Origin: Serendipita indica DSM 11827
Lineage: Eukaryota; Basidiomycota; Agaricomycetes; Sebacinales; Serendipitaceae
Direction of reading: 5' to 3'
Assembly (NCBI GenBank): GCA_910890315.1
Contig: CAJVGD010000006.1
Coordinates: forward strand, 744,001 to 808,000
Length of the DNA: 64,000 nucleotides
In this document: one piece after another, positions 35,479-46,987 of the stretch
Numbering within the stretch: position 1 is the stretch's first letter
How the letters are laid out: every line of letters starts with the position of its first letter
Notes under the pieces: generated by a model
The model's input: only the letters and a program-made list of their open reading frames with translations
Databases searched by the model: none
What the model was told of the DNA's origin: nothing
Translations under genes and position numbers: made by a program

Positions 35479-38269
35479 CTAGCGAGGATGTGAAGACCAA
35501 GATTGCCCAGGAGAATGTTGATGTGGCTTGGAATAAGGCGAATTGGAGCGTGAATGAGTTCCACCGGGAATTATGTATGCGTTTGGATCATAGTAGCCTT
35601 GATTAAGAGAGCCGCCCGAATACGTGAGCGGCGCGTGATAGGGAGATGCAGAGGGTGAATGGCTCCAGCCAGTATAGGAAGAAGAGGGTGCCATAGGTGG
35701 GATTGGGATGTGCGATGAATAGCCGGCAACTTGATGCTCCATCATGGAGCCCATGTTCATGTTCATCAGGACGGGTGAAAGGCCAGTGCTCGTGGCCCCA
35801 ACAGAGTCGAGGACAAGCGCCAGAGCATGGCATCTTGGAGTCACCTTGGGCCAGACACTGCGAGATTCTGAGTATAAAGTTGCATGACATCATATATAGA
35901 AACTCACCTTCCCAAAGTCATGAGTGTATCACGACAGTCTCGCGCTTCTTGCAAATAGCGGCCGCTGTTAGGATCGGTACTTGCAGCCGCGCGATAAACG
36001 GCCACGAATACCTGACCGGCTTCGTAAAGTGCACTCTCGAGGAAAAGATTTGCAAGAATATCTTGCGGTCGCTTCTCCGAGTGACACCAACGGGAGATTT
36101 CCAGTACATTCCGAGCACTCTACTCAAACGGTCAAACAGATCAAAAAAAGAAAGAAAATAATGGATACTCACGACAAGTGCGGCGTCATTTTCAGCACTT
36201 CCATGGAATCCAGTGTTTGCCATGAAGAGCCTGAAGCCGAAAATGACTGAATAATAAAGAAGGTGAAAGGCCATGAAGAGTCCGCCCTTCCCGGAGCGAA
36301 TGCAGGCTTGGAGACTTGCTTTGCGCAGATCCAGGTTGGGACAGTTCCTGCGGATGGAGATGTATGTCGTCTTCATCCCGTCGATTGCCGAGCTAGTAAA
36401 ATTGATGAGCTCCCAAAACTTGGTGATTTTCTCGGCCATTACTCACCTCCTCTCGACCATCGTCGACGTAGCCGTATACAGATGTCGGCCAACCTTCCTC
36501 CTTTGCAGGCTGAGGGCTGATAGTTGCATAAAGGTGTCATCCTCGGATGCAGGGTTGAATACAAGTTGATGGTCAAAGTCATTGTCATGGATCAAGGGAC
36601 TTTGGTTGTTGTCTGCAAAGAAAGGGACGGATCGTGAGCCGATGTCGAAGGGCACGGAGCCACGCTTACTCCATGCAGTGAGTTCATCGATAAGCATTAG
36701 CGACCACCACGTCGCAATCACCTCATCCCTTGGAACTCCAAACGTGTCAATCTTGCTTCTCCAGCCGAGACCCAGGGTGTTGGCAATCTTGACTGCTTCC
36801 TAGAAACCCTATGACAACGCGCCCCACCCAGATACTTCAAAGACTTACCGTGATATAGACTGTGGAGTTCGTCGTCGGCGAAGTCATTGTAAGGGGCTCG
36901 AATGGGTGGCCACCAGCTTCTGCCCAGCTAAGCAGAATAATGCCCTGAAGAGCTTGAAGGGTCATTTGACCTTTGTACTGAGTAATCAAGGGCTGCCGGT
37001 CAATCATTGTGAGCACCGTCTCAGGTTCAGAAACAGGCTCGCGAGTCTCACCTTGGCCACACTGAGATATACACTGCCGTGTTGAAACCGTGGCTCGGCG
37101 GCATGAGCCGGGTGAGTAGAAAATCTATTGCCCGGTTCAGTTAGCGGGAAAAAAGTGTCAGGGCCAGAGATTCTTACCGGGAGGCCAAAGCGGCGATCCC
37201 AAGTGCATGAATATTCCATAGACGACCGGCGGAGGCTCGCTGAGAAATGTCTGCTTGCTTGAGGTATGGGAAAAAAGCGCCAAAGTGGTCGAAAAAGGTC
37301 GGAACAAGTAGTGACATGTGGTCACGCCGGGGGAATGTGGGATGGAGGGGGTAGTCAAAGAACTGGTTGTGTGGAGGAATCTGAGCGGCAGGAAGTGGAG
37401 GAGACGCCTGCGACGGGGTGGGGGAAATACCTCCCGGATGTTGAGGAGCTGTTGAAGAGGCTGGAAATCGACCGCTTGGGCGGGGGACCCTACTAGACCC
37501 TGCAACAGCGGGCGTCCTAGAAGAGTGAAGAGAAGTTAGTTGTAGCGTTGAGAATTATATGCCTCGTGGGTGCGTGGGACAGGAAACGAGCATACATTGC
37601 GTCTGGGCCCGCTGCGGTAGACGCTCTGCGGCCCTTGGAGGACGCAGGTCGTCTAAGAGAGGAGATCAGAGCCCCGATTCTCGAGGATGATCTTTGGACG
37701 AGCGAGAAGGGGGTGATGGAGGCTCGCGCTGGCACGTACTGTGTGTCGTCGACCTTCATTCCGCTGTGCGGGTTGCTGGACGTCGATTCTGCTGATGGAG
37801 GTGCACCGTGGAACCGCTGGTCTCTAGCCTTGAAGGAGCACTCCTGGCGAGCCAAGAGGCAGGCGTCACATCGTTCAGAGCTTGCACTCTGCTCGCACTT
37901 GACTTTACGTGCACGGCTAAGTCAGGCGGGATGGAGTAAGAGGCCACGTAACAACAAAGCAGGATGAGCAAGAACTCACCATCTATCGCAAGCAGTCAGC
38001 GTACGCGGCTTCTTGCGCTGGTTGGGGAGGGTAGGATCCTCTTGAATAAAGGTTAAATGTTCATAGGTGCCTGAATCCTTGCTGCTGCTGGAGGACGAGA
38101 ATCCCTTCATTCTAGGGTTCGGGGAAGGATCGAGGGCGGGGGCGGCTAGGAGCGGAACTGGCTTTGTCTCTTGGGCGATTATATGTCCCGCGCCGCACTG
38201 ATCATCGAATGCATGCATAGAAAAGGATAACTTTCGGTAAAAAAACACTACCCTCCACGGCCGACTCAC
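35479..38269 (-). CDS. Zn2Cys6 fungal transcription factor
   Basis: Nuclear regulator with an N-terminal binuclear zinc cluster and a Fungal_trans middle domain. The zinc cluster is rebuilt over an intron (donor near 37978, acceptor near 37923): ACDR-CRARKVKCEQ then SASSERCDACLLARQECSF, giving the exact spacing C-x2-C-x6-C-x8-C-x2-C-x6-C. The middle domain starts with LLVPTFFDHFGAFFPYLK and GIAALASR-FSTHPAH, then GQMTLQALQGIILLSWAEAG, EAVKIANTLGLGW, EVIATWWSLMLIDELTAW. The C-terminus is low-complexity (MNMNMGSMM, Ser/Pro/Tyr-rich). Many short introns; not all ends were fixed. The start may be the upstream Met (38269) or MHAFDD (38218). It is convergent with the GH31 gene, 175 bp apart. Targets unknown. 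Confidence 0.85.
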
Positions 38270-38737
38270 GTGCGGCTGGGCGACACGGCTACTGGCTGTG
38301 GGGGAGCGACCCGCTCAGTACCGATCACGAATCGAGAGCCGTCGCGGGATACTTTATTTGCATTGAGACGGCTACATCGCGGCGAGCATATCATGTGCTT
38401 GAAACGAGGCATGGGTCCAAATCGTTGACCCCCAAGGCAGTCCGAGTTAATTTCTGCGTTGATTTCACATTGAAAAATAGTATTTTTGAGGACTCAACTG
38501 GCTAAACAGCGACTTACCTCTACCCTGGCATTCGCAGCCACACCGTCGATCAGAGGACGCACTCCCTGGTATTATTCGGAGAGTCGGCGAGATGTTTTCC
38601 TACGAAATATGCCAAAAATTTATGCATTGAGTCATAGTAAGCTCGAGGTTATGGTTCACGGTGGAAATTCCGGAGATCCTGGTTCGCGTAAGCTTTGAAC
38701 TCCACCCGTGTCGGCTTAATTTGCCAAAAGATCGTCA
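38270..38737. other. Intergenic, divergent promoters
   Basis: About 470 bp between the Zn2Cys6 gene (-) and the DOMON/b561 gene (+). No feature recognised. Confidence 0.5.
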
Positions 38738-40612
38738 ATGCTCGGGAAAATGGCCTCCATTTTCTCTGTGTTATGGACAACGCTTATAATCTCGTTTTTG
38801 ACGGCCGGTGTCGCTGGTCAATCCCATATTTTGGGCGACGCAGTATGCTCGCGGGTGCGGAACAACGGGCGCAAACTCCAAAGCGCCTTCTCGGGGCAGT
38901 GAACAAGAGCTGACAACAACTTTGTAGACTATGTGTGTTCGGGCTTTCCTCAATGGCACGCAATGGACGTGTAAGTCGTCTCCGAGAGGGTCGCCAAGGA
39001 CTGCCTTCGTTGCGTTTTGTGCCAGGCAAAGCGCAAACGAGCGGAAGCTAACGAATATGCAGATCAAATGCAGGCAAATCTAGGAGAGCATCGTTTTGGC
39101 TGGATGGCAATGTGCGTTTGTGTGGACCAGCTCCAAGTGGGCTCTCGACTGACGAGGCCAAACTCACAGCGGATTTGGGACAAGCATGACGGATAGTGAT
39201 ATGGTTATTATGTGGCCCAATCAAGACGGATTCGTCACACTCTCTCAACGGGCAGCGCGCGGTCATTCCCAGCCATACGTCGTACCAAACCCTCCACGGG
39301 TTGCCACGAAATATCTGCCTCTGAGTGCAGTGAGTCCATCTCTTATAATGCATACACAACAGGCGGCTCATGGACCGCTCAGCAAACATCGACCAACACC
39401 AGTCTGGCTTTCACTATTGCTCCTAACGGACAGACTGTCCAGAGACTTATATGGGCTATCGCGACGACACGTCCACCATCTGCGGCTGCAGATGCCAGTC
39501 TTACGCAACACGTCGCGTCCGGTGCTATTTCCCTCAATCTCACACGCGAATACAGTGGAGGAACTCTCGGGGGTGCCGTGCCAACGTCCCCGCCTGGTAG
39601 TGGAGGAACGTATCTCCCACCCTTCCCCACGCAAACATCTGGGTCAGGTTTACCCGAGTTTGAGCTTCCTGCTCTCCTTCCCTACCAAAAAGCTTTGATG
39701 GCACATGCCATTCTTTCCGGAATCGGATTCTTGATTGTCCTTCCCACCGGCGCTCTTATCGGCAGATGGGCGCGCACCTTCACGACTTCTTGGTTCAAAG
39801 CTCATTGGATCGTCCAAGCTGGGCTAGGGATTCCCATCGTATTTACCGGATGGTTTATGGCTGTCGTGGGAATCATCAAGAAAGAGGGCCGTCACTTTGA
39901 CGACACCCATAAGGTTGTTGGACTAGTTCTCATCGGTGCATACACCTTGCAGCTCCTGCTTGGGGTTCATATACACATGTTCAAGCCTCCAAAGCGGCCG
40001 TCGCCCCCATCCGCAAAAGGCGACAATATTGTCCAGCTTGTATCAACCTCAAACCGGCCCTTACTTAACTATGTCCACGCGCTTCTCGGTTTGACGATCA
40101 TTGCTCTATCATTCTACCAGGTATTAGCCTTCTTTCCTTTGACTTACAAACCCCATTAAACGTCCTCACAACAGGTTTGGACTGGAATCAACGTTGAATG
40201 GGAAATTGCAACGGGACGTGGTGCAGCTCCGCCGATTACAATGAAATTCTGGATTGCTTGGGCAGCTGTGCGTTTGTTCTCGAGACTGAAACCGACACGA
40301 AACTGACGCCTTGAACAGATTCTTCCTGCTTTCTATTTGTTAGGCTTGGCGTTGCTGCCGAAGCAGCTCCGGCAAGAGCGGAAGCTTACTCAAGGCAAAT
40401 CTCGCAATTCAGATGCCGTCCCGCTCAAGTCGGGTCCAAATGGTCCCAAAAAGTCGATACGAGGACTCAAAATCTCCAATCCGGTCCCCGCGGAAGAAGA
40501 TGAGTGGAAACGAGATGACGGAATGGATCAGCATAATGGATACGAAGTAATGAGTGAAGAGGGACATGCTGCACACTCCCTACAACCAGTGCAATTTGCT
40601 AGAGCACTGTGA
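38738..40612 (+). CDS. DOMON / cytochrome b561 transmembrane protein
   Basis: Membrane electron-transfer protein: an extracellular heme-binding DOMON domain fused to a cytochrome b561 domain. The start at 38738 (or 38750) gives a signal peptide (SIFSVLWTTLIISFLTAGVAGQ). The DOMON part is joined over introns: SHILGDA-TMCVRAFLNGTQWT-YQMQANLGEHRFGWMAI-GFGTSMTDSDMVIMWPNQ. The b561 part has the four expected histidines in HAILSGIGFLIVLPTG, SWFKAHWIVQAGLG, DDTHKVVGLVLIGAY and LNYVHALLGLTI, followed by FYQ-VWTGINVEWEIATGRG and a cytosolic tail. Around 39330-39365 the DOMON frame changes from ...KYLPLSA to ...TTGGSWTAQQTS; no convincing intron explains it, so this may be an indel. The family is linked to iron reduction and lignocellulose-related redox in fungi. 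Confidence 0.82.
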
Positions 40613-40975
40613 GTCGCAAGAGACTCATAACGCTGAGCTCAGTGTCAATGTCGGCGACAACCGGGACGAAGCCGGTTCCGAATGGCTCCAAAAGGTTTCT
40701 ATCTTTGCTTTCCCGGAACAGTTACACGATTGTACAACACAGCGCATTTTGAAGTCTATGCGCGACCGTCACGACGGACATCTGGTATATATCCTGACCT
40801 ATCACTATTTGCTACTTGCTAATTGTAGATGCTCTCGTCTCTCGTGACTGTATTGGCTTTTGTTATACCGACTCAATACAGTTGGTTTTTGCCTTTCGGT
40901 GACTATAGCGAGACGTATATCATCGTGATAGGTCGATTGCATAATTCAAATGAATAGATGCATGCCTCGAGGCTG
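40613..40975. other. Convergent intergenic region
   Basis: About 360 bp between the stop codons of the DOMON/b561 gene (+) and the phosphoglucomutase gene (-). It holds the 3' UTRs; open frames here have no recognisable content. Confidence 0.5.
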
Positions 40976-43628
40976 TTATGGCTCTGCTAGGTTATTCTCT
41001 GCTGCACGCATCCAGTCTGTTCGGAGCTCCTCAACAATACTTTGCAAAACGTCACTTATACGTGACCTGTCCCTGCCTTGACCTTCAAGATAATATTTGA
41101 TTTTCGGCTCGGTTCCGCTGGTCCTGTTAAATTTAAGCGATTTAGGCGACGGAAAAGCCACCCCAGATGAGGTGATGTAGGCGCACCTGATAGTCAGTGT
41201 TATAGAAACGCCATCTGTCTCTGTGGATCCTGCACGGAAAGTGATCATATGTGCGCCAGAAACAGGCAATATGGGCTCGTACGGCGGGGGCCGGCTCGAG
41301 TCAAATCCGTAACCAGAGGTCAGATCTCGTATGCTCGTAATTTTTAGTGAACCAATTGCACGTGGATATGTGGCGCCCGTTGCAGGATTTCTCCACACGG
41401 CTCCCGCCGCGGTGTCGCTGGGGGTAGCATTGTATGCGCGTAGACGAGCGAAAATGGTGTCAATCGTCGGTGGATCATTGCAAATAAAGTAGGAATTGCT
41501 CGTCTCAAAGTAGCCGTACCTGAGAGAATCAACGAGGCGAATCGTGGGGTAGGTTCAATTGTCTCACCGCTCATAAAGCTCTTGCAAGTATTGAAGAGCG
41601 TTTGAGCCGCGTGCATGTAATCCGGTCACAAGCTCGATGAATGCAGCCTTAACGTAATGGATTACGCCAATGAGTTCTCGGCACGTTTGAACCAAAAAAA
41701 AAAGTGCCACTCACTGTGGCGCTAACTCCGTCCTTGTCGCGTATCCCAGACTCGAGCATGAAGCCAATGGCCTCCTCGTAGCCAAACGGAACGTCATAAC
41801 CCTGCTGTTCAAGCTGTCTCGCCACGTTGCCTATGTACTTGAAGCCTGCAAAAAGTTGTGTGAGTCGGCAATCTTGGTACAGGTCAAGGCAAGACCAGTG
41901 AGGCACTCCACAAACTTGAATCCTTCGAGCTTTGCCATTGATTCGAGCATCTTGGAGCTCACGGTGGATGCCACCATCGCTAATCGATCTGAAATTGACC
42001 ATGTGTGAGAAAAGGCAATTCCTTAAAGTCGCATTTACCTGAAGGTTTCTCAGTTAATACATGCTTGCTTAAAGCACGTGCTCCCAGGAGCGATCCCAGC
42101 TGGTCTCCAGAGAATTGATGCCAACCATTTGAGCTGAGGAAAGAGGCGGTGCGTCAGCAATGCCTCTTATTTTCAAGGCGAACCTGAACAACACACGTCT
42201 TTTGTGCAGCGGTGAATCTGTCTGCGTCTGGGTCTTGCGCCAACACGTAGGCAGCACCTACTGTATCCGCCTTCCGCATGGCCAAAGTCTGGGTGCGATT
42301 TAGACGAATTGAAAATTTTTGGCTCGGGTCGAACGTACGAGCGCTCCTGTCACAAAGAGGCCGGTCAGTCACAGCATTTGCTGCCGATCAGATGGAAGTT
42401 ACCGTGTTCCTCTGGATTGGGAAAAGAAACCGTAGGGAATTCTGGGTCTGGATCTCGTTGCTCTTCGACCACGAAAATGCGCTCAGTTGGAAAGCCGACC
42501 TCTTGCAGTGCTCGTGTGACGATCTTGTGCCCAACGCCATGCATTGGGGTAGTTACGAAGGTGAAGCTTTGATCTTGTGGGCTATCACGAGCTATCAGTT
42601 GCGTGTGATCCAAGATTTGATACTCACATCGATGGGACCAGACCCTTCAGGATGGTAAAGTATCGGGCATACATCTCCTCCGTGCAGTCAACGATGCTCG
42701 GGTGATCGGTGACTTGCTTCGCAACTTCATCCCAGGGAGAGGGAACTGCCGGAGTGAGGTTAGATAGAATTTCTGCTGCGATCCCAGCGTCATGCGGAGA
42801 TATAATCTACTCTAGGTGAGAGAGAGGCATTATCGAAAGGAGCCAATTACCTGGACACCATTTTCCCAGTATACCTTGGATATGTAAGTGAGATGAGTCA
42901 AAAGGAGCAAAAGAGGCTCACTTTGTAACCGTTATCTTGCTGCTCTTCGTGTAAGCCATGTTACCAATGATAATTAAAAGTACCTTCGGGTTATGGCTGG
43001 CTACGACAGGTAAGCCTAAATTTCAATTTCATTCCGAAAACATACCCGTTATCATTATACCGGCAACCGCTTTGGTTTCCCCAATGGTGAATGGAACACT
43101 GGCAGGCGTCAGTCACGCTAGGACGTGCTGAGAAAGTAGCTCATACAGAGGTGTGTGAACCAGACCTTTGTGCAGGTAAACCTTATACCCTCGCTGAAGG
43201 AAAACGGCAGCCGTAAGGCGAGCCCATTTCTCTGAATTATATCTGTGGTCGTGACCAATGACCACCCCGCGCTGTCTGGCATCACTAAACTGCTCCAATA
43301 CGTATTCGCAGAGTCCCTGTGCACAATGAGTGGCCCAAAGAGGGAAAGGATGAAATGCAGACTTGGGACGTTTGTATAATGATCAAGTCATTTATTCTTG
43401 CGAATCCTGCTTCCATGCGACCTCGTAGCCCAGCCGTTCCGAATCCGATGCGATTTCTCAGACGCCGCTCGAGCTCGACGGTGTTCCCGCTCTCCCAAAG
43501 TGATCGGATCTCGGCGTGAGTCGTCTCATTCTACATTTTCAATCAGAAAGCAAGAAAATTGATTGGAATACAAGATAACCTTGTCCGTTTCGAGCCACGC
43601 TTGCACAAGACTTTCCAGAGCCGCCATC
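40976..43628 (-). CDS. Phosphoglucomutase/phosphopentomutase (PGM2-like)
   Basis: Interconverts ribose/deoxyribose 1- and 5-phosphates and hexose phosphates, cytosolic. The ATG at 43628 gives MAALESLVQAWLETDK, the family start; a further upstream Met is less likely. Conserved blocks in order: FGTAGLRG region (about 43430), GHDHRYNSEKWARLTAAVF, the catalytic phosphoserine loop split by introns as GIMIT-ASHNPK-QDNGYK (about 42960-43065), VTTPMHGVGHKIV, the metal-binding loop DPDADRF (about 42230), FGYEEAIGFMLES, and the phosphate-binding FNRTSGTEPKIKYYLEG near the C-terminus. About ten short introns. It is of the PGM2/Prm15 type rather than the main Pgm1 type. Start codons of this gene and the next are 52 bp apart, head-to-head. 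Confidence 0.9.
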
Positions 43629-43680
43629 GTGGTTGGGGATCAAGAGGTGAAAGACCTTCAACCGTGAACTCCGCCACGAC
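43629..43680. promoter_or_regulatory. 52-bp bidirectional promoter core
   Basis: The sequence between the start codons of the phosphoglucomutase gene (-) and the MCM-binding protein gene (+) is only 52 bp. Their 5' UTRs must overlap the neighbouring transcription unit or be very short. No motif is claimed. Confidence 0.5.
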
Positions 43681-45656
43681 ATGGTTTCACCCGTGCTTTT
43701 CGATACGATATTGGATCCTTCAAAGGAACTCAGGGAGCTTTTTGTTGATCAAGATCACAACGGCTTCGGTGCCATCGTCGAACGCCATTTCAAGCAAATC
43801 CTCTTGCCACATGAAGCCTTTTACCAGGTGCCTGGTTTAACGTGTCACTGTTATAGCCATACTCACCTCGAGGGTAGATTCCTCCACTAAATATCTCACG
43901 CCCTCCGACCGTGCATCGTCAGCGAAGTATTGTGCGTTTTGTCGCAATGGTGCAGGACACTTCGAGAGAAGGAGAAGTGTACATGGGTGTCCTAGATGAC
44001 AAATCCTGTGGTGGATGGGGTTTATACGAAGAGATGGCTCGATCTCAATCACAAGACGAAGAACAGTCTGCTGTGGACTATAGCAGGCTTCAGGAGCGAG
44101 ACTCTGTATGGGCAGTCACTGTACCGGGGCAGTCGATATGGTCACGCGACGTAGGTCATTTCCTCCATGCATCTAGCACCGTGCTTACGGGTCGGTAGGC
44201 AGTCTCTGGTCCAGACTTTCCGCCTCGTAAGGAATCCAATATCTCCCAATTAGCTGCCTTACAATCGAGTAGCTACCGTTCCTACGAAGTATACTTGCCC
44301 TAAACCGCTCAAGAATCCTGGCGGTGACATTGGAGCCTTTGGTGTCTCACTGAAGGTTGGTTTGATGAACACAAGTAACGGAAACTGATTCCAAATAGAT
44401 CTATCACGATCAAGGGAACCTGAAGCCTGGAGAAGTTAAGACCTTTGTGGGGATTCTGGACGAGGAGCCGAGTTTTGACGATATGTGAGTGCTTCGAGTC
44501 TGAAATAAACTGGGGTTGAGCAAGAGACAGGGAAGAAGAATCTCAACCTATACCGACCCTGCATGTCCTATTTACAGTGGATGCCTTAGATACGGACCCA
44601 TACAACTTCAGCTCTCTACGTGATACACTCTTCGAAGCAAACATTAGGGCTAATTTACTTCAATGGATCGCCGACGAAGCCCTCGGAGGTGACACAGAAG
44701 CAGCGACTTGGGTTTTGCTCACTGCTCTTACCAAAGTGTATGTGCGAGCTCCTTGTCTTACAGTCCAGCTGAATTGCGACGCAGCCAATCGAGAACTCCG
44801 CCCATATTACCACTATCTGTCACAATAGGGTCATTTTCCGACTCGCTAGATGGGGCATCCAATATCCCAACCTTGGTCCACGTTCTGAGGCAGTTAATTC
44901 CTACGGTATCACCTCTTCAGCTCACCCTTGATACATTGAACGGCAAGCCTTTCATGCCGACTAGCGTTGATGAAGATGTCCAAGCAGGGATCTTACAGCA
45001 TCCAGCGGGGACTATGTTTATCGTCTCGGAGAGCGGCATTAAGGAAGTTAAAGTGACGGAAGCTGGTGAGTCTTGTTGTCCGAGCTCTACGACGCACTCT
45101 GAAGGGCGTATAGGAATGAAGAACCTGGCTGCCCTTCAATCCGTTATTTCTACCCAAACGCTCTCCTATGTGTTCCCTTACAGCTCCTTCTCCTTTCCTG
45201 TCGATTTTTCTTTCTTGAGCCTTACAAAGGGCCGGAAGAGCGCCTTTCTGACCACCGATGTTGTCGTCCCTTTGAAGGGTGCGAAATCGGGAGATGAACT
45301 GGCCAGGGAACTATACAAGGGAGAGACGAAGTCCACTTACCACCAAAGGCTACATTAGAGAAGTTTCGAAGCTACATATCGTCGTGCAGAACGACTACGG
45401 TCATGCTGGATGACGATGTTGGAAAGGTGCGCAGGAGTGTGGAGCCAGGTTTCAGCACACTCATCATTCATAGTTCATCGAAGACGAATTCGTGCGCACA
45501 AGACAAGATAATTCTGATGCTGTATCCTCCGACGATTTGGTGAGGCGCATGTCAATCGCCAAACTGCTTTCTGCATCCATGATGCAACCAAAGTTGACAA
45601 AAGAAACTTGGAAGTTGGCTGTTACGATGGATGAAAAGGCTAAGAGTGGACGGTGA
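43681..45656 (+). CDS. Mini-chromosome maintenance complex-binding protein (MCMBP)
   Basis: Binds MCM3-7 and helps assemble or unload the replicative helicase in the nucleus. The start MVSPVLFDTILDPSKELREL has the expected short acidic N-terminus. Exon 2 (from 43878) carries the hallmark VRFVAMVQDTSREGEVYMGV. Then come CPKPLKNPGGDIGAFGVSLK, IYHDQGNLKPGEVKTFVGIL, the helicase-like block with LHVLFTVDALDTDPYN, LRQLIPTVSPLQLTLDTLN, LQHPAGTMFIVSES, GRKSAFLTTDVVVPLK and the C-terminal FIEDEFVRTRQD and MSIAKLLSASMM. Stop at 45654-45656. Around eight introns; a few ends are approximate. It is convergent with the histone-chaperone gene, 78 bp apart. Confidence 0.88.
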
Positions 45657-45734
45657 AGACAGAAAGATTGCGATATTGTATTATTCCACGTTCACGACTG
45701 CAATACGATTGTTGTGACGGAGCTTTTGTGTCGT

Positions 45735-46669
45735 CTATCCACGCTTCGCACGCTTTTTGGGTCGCTCTAGATCGATTTCTTCCGCATCGCTGTCCTCATC
45801 CTCGGACGATTCCTCCTCGAGCTCTTCGTCGTCCTATACGGATAGAATCAGTACGAAGACAGCAAGGACACGTTAGACTCACATCAATCTCGCCCCTGAA
45901 TAATGGGATGGGGTTGCTGAATACGTTTGCAGCAAGGTGTGGACCGAGCTATGTCGAGGTATTAGCATCGAAAAACCAAGCTGGTCCATGATCACTCACG
46001 TCACTCTCGTCGACGGCTTGCTCAAAGAAATTGAAAAAGGTGCCCATATCGGGCACTTCGTCCATCAACTCGTCCTCATCCGTTGGGCGAGGGAACATTT
46101 TGCAAAGGTTGACCTTGTCGTTTCTCCAGTTAATCTTCGTCGTGGACGCGACAAGGTCAGTGTCGGGGTTGAAGTTGAGCATGCTGTCGTATATTCCATC
46201 AACCTGCTCTCCCGACGGTGCATTCTTCAGCTTGTATTCCTTCTTCAGAACCTTGTCAGTAAAGTACGGATTTTCCTTGAAGTACTACAGGGCTTATCAG
46301 TGCCAATACACACCACAAAGCTACAGGACACACCATTTCCAAGGTGAATGCACGTGGGTCGGGCTTGTGTCGAACAACGTTCATATCCTCGAGATACTTG
46401 AGCGCCTCGAGGTCCTCGCGGTGGTTTCCATATAGCGTCACGAAGCTGGTATCGTTCTGGAGCGTTCGGAGCCAGAAATCGGGTACTTTTCTCACCGCCT
46501 CGCGGCGTTTTTGGTAAAATGGTTCATGCTTGTATATGCTGGCAAACTCGTCTGCAAGAATCAGACGTTCGTGCTCTTTTTCCAGCCCATCCAGTAGCGC
46601 CTCGAGTTCGGGAGTGAGGTCCTGGGTTTTTGCTGCATCATCACCAGGTGAAGCACGCTTCTTGCTCAT
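45735..46669 (-). CDS. NAP-family histone chaperone (SET/Vps75-like)
   Basis: Histone H3-H4 chaperone of the nucleosome assembly protein family. The start MSKKRASPGDDAAK is followed by a long dimerisation helix (LTPELEALLDGLEKEHERLI). The earmuff domain has EPFYQKRREAVRKVPDFWL, LRTLQNDTSFVTLYGNHRED, ALKYLEDMNVV and, over an intron, LEM-YFKENPYFTDKVLKKEY. Then INWRNDKVNLC and SFFNFF-like GTFFNFFEQ. The C-terminus is the expected acidic tail (EELEEESSEDEDSDAEE) followed by a basic nuclear signal (PKKRAKRG). The length of roughly 270 aa and the FYQKR motif favour SET/Vps75 over Nap1. Introns are short, with one before the acidic tail near 45836-45890. Confidence 0.9.
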
Positions 46670-46987
46670 GTTTGAAGTGGTTTGGATACAGAAACAGGAA
46701 TAGAAAGAATGGCGGATTCGCTTGCGATGCTGCGAAGCGGCGGGGTGTTTTTTTTTCTGTCAAAGGGTGGCGAGGTGAGAGTTTGGTCGACGTCCACACC
46801 TGCCGACATCTATTCGATGAAAGACTAAATACAACAATAGAGAGCCAAGTAACTGGAGAGACACAACAGAGAGAGTATAACTTAACCACAGAGCTCGGCT
46901 CGACGCCGACATGTCTATACCGCATAGGCGGCTTTTTGAAGGGAGAGGATTGCTCCTTGAGACGAGAGACACCTCTCACATGGGTGG
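46670..46987. other. Intergenic, nothing recognised
   Basis: About 320 bp between the start of the histone chaperone gene and the stop of the antiporter gene, both on the minus strand. A T-run (gttttttttt-like, about 46745-46753) is the only visible feature. Confidence 0.45.
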
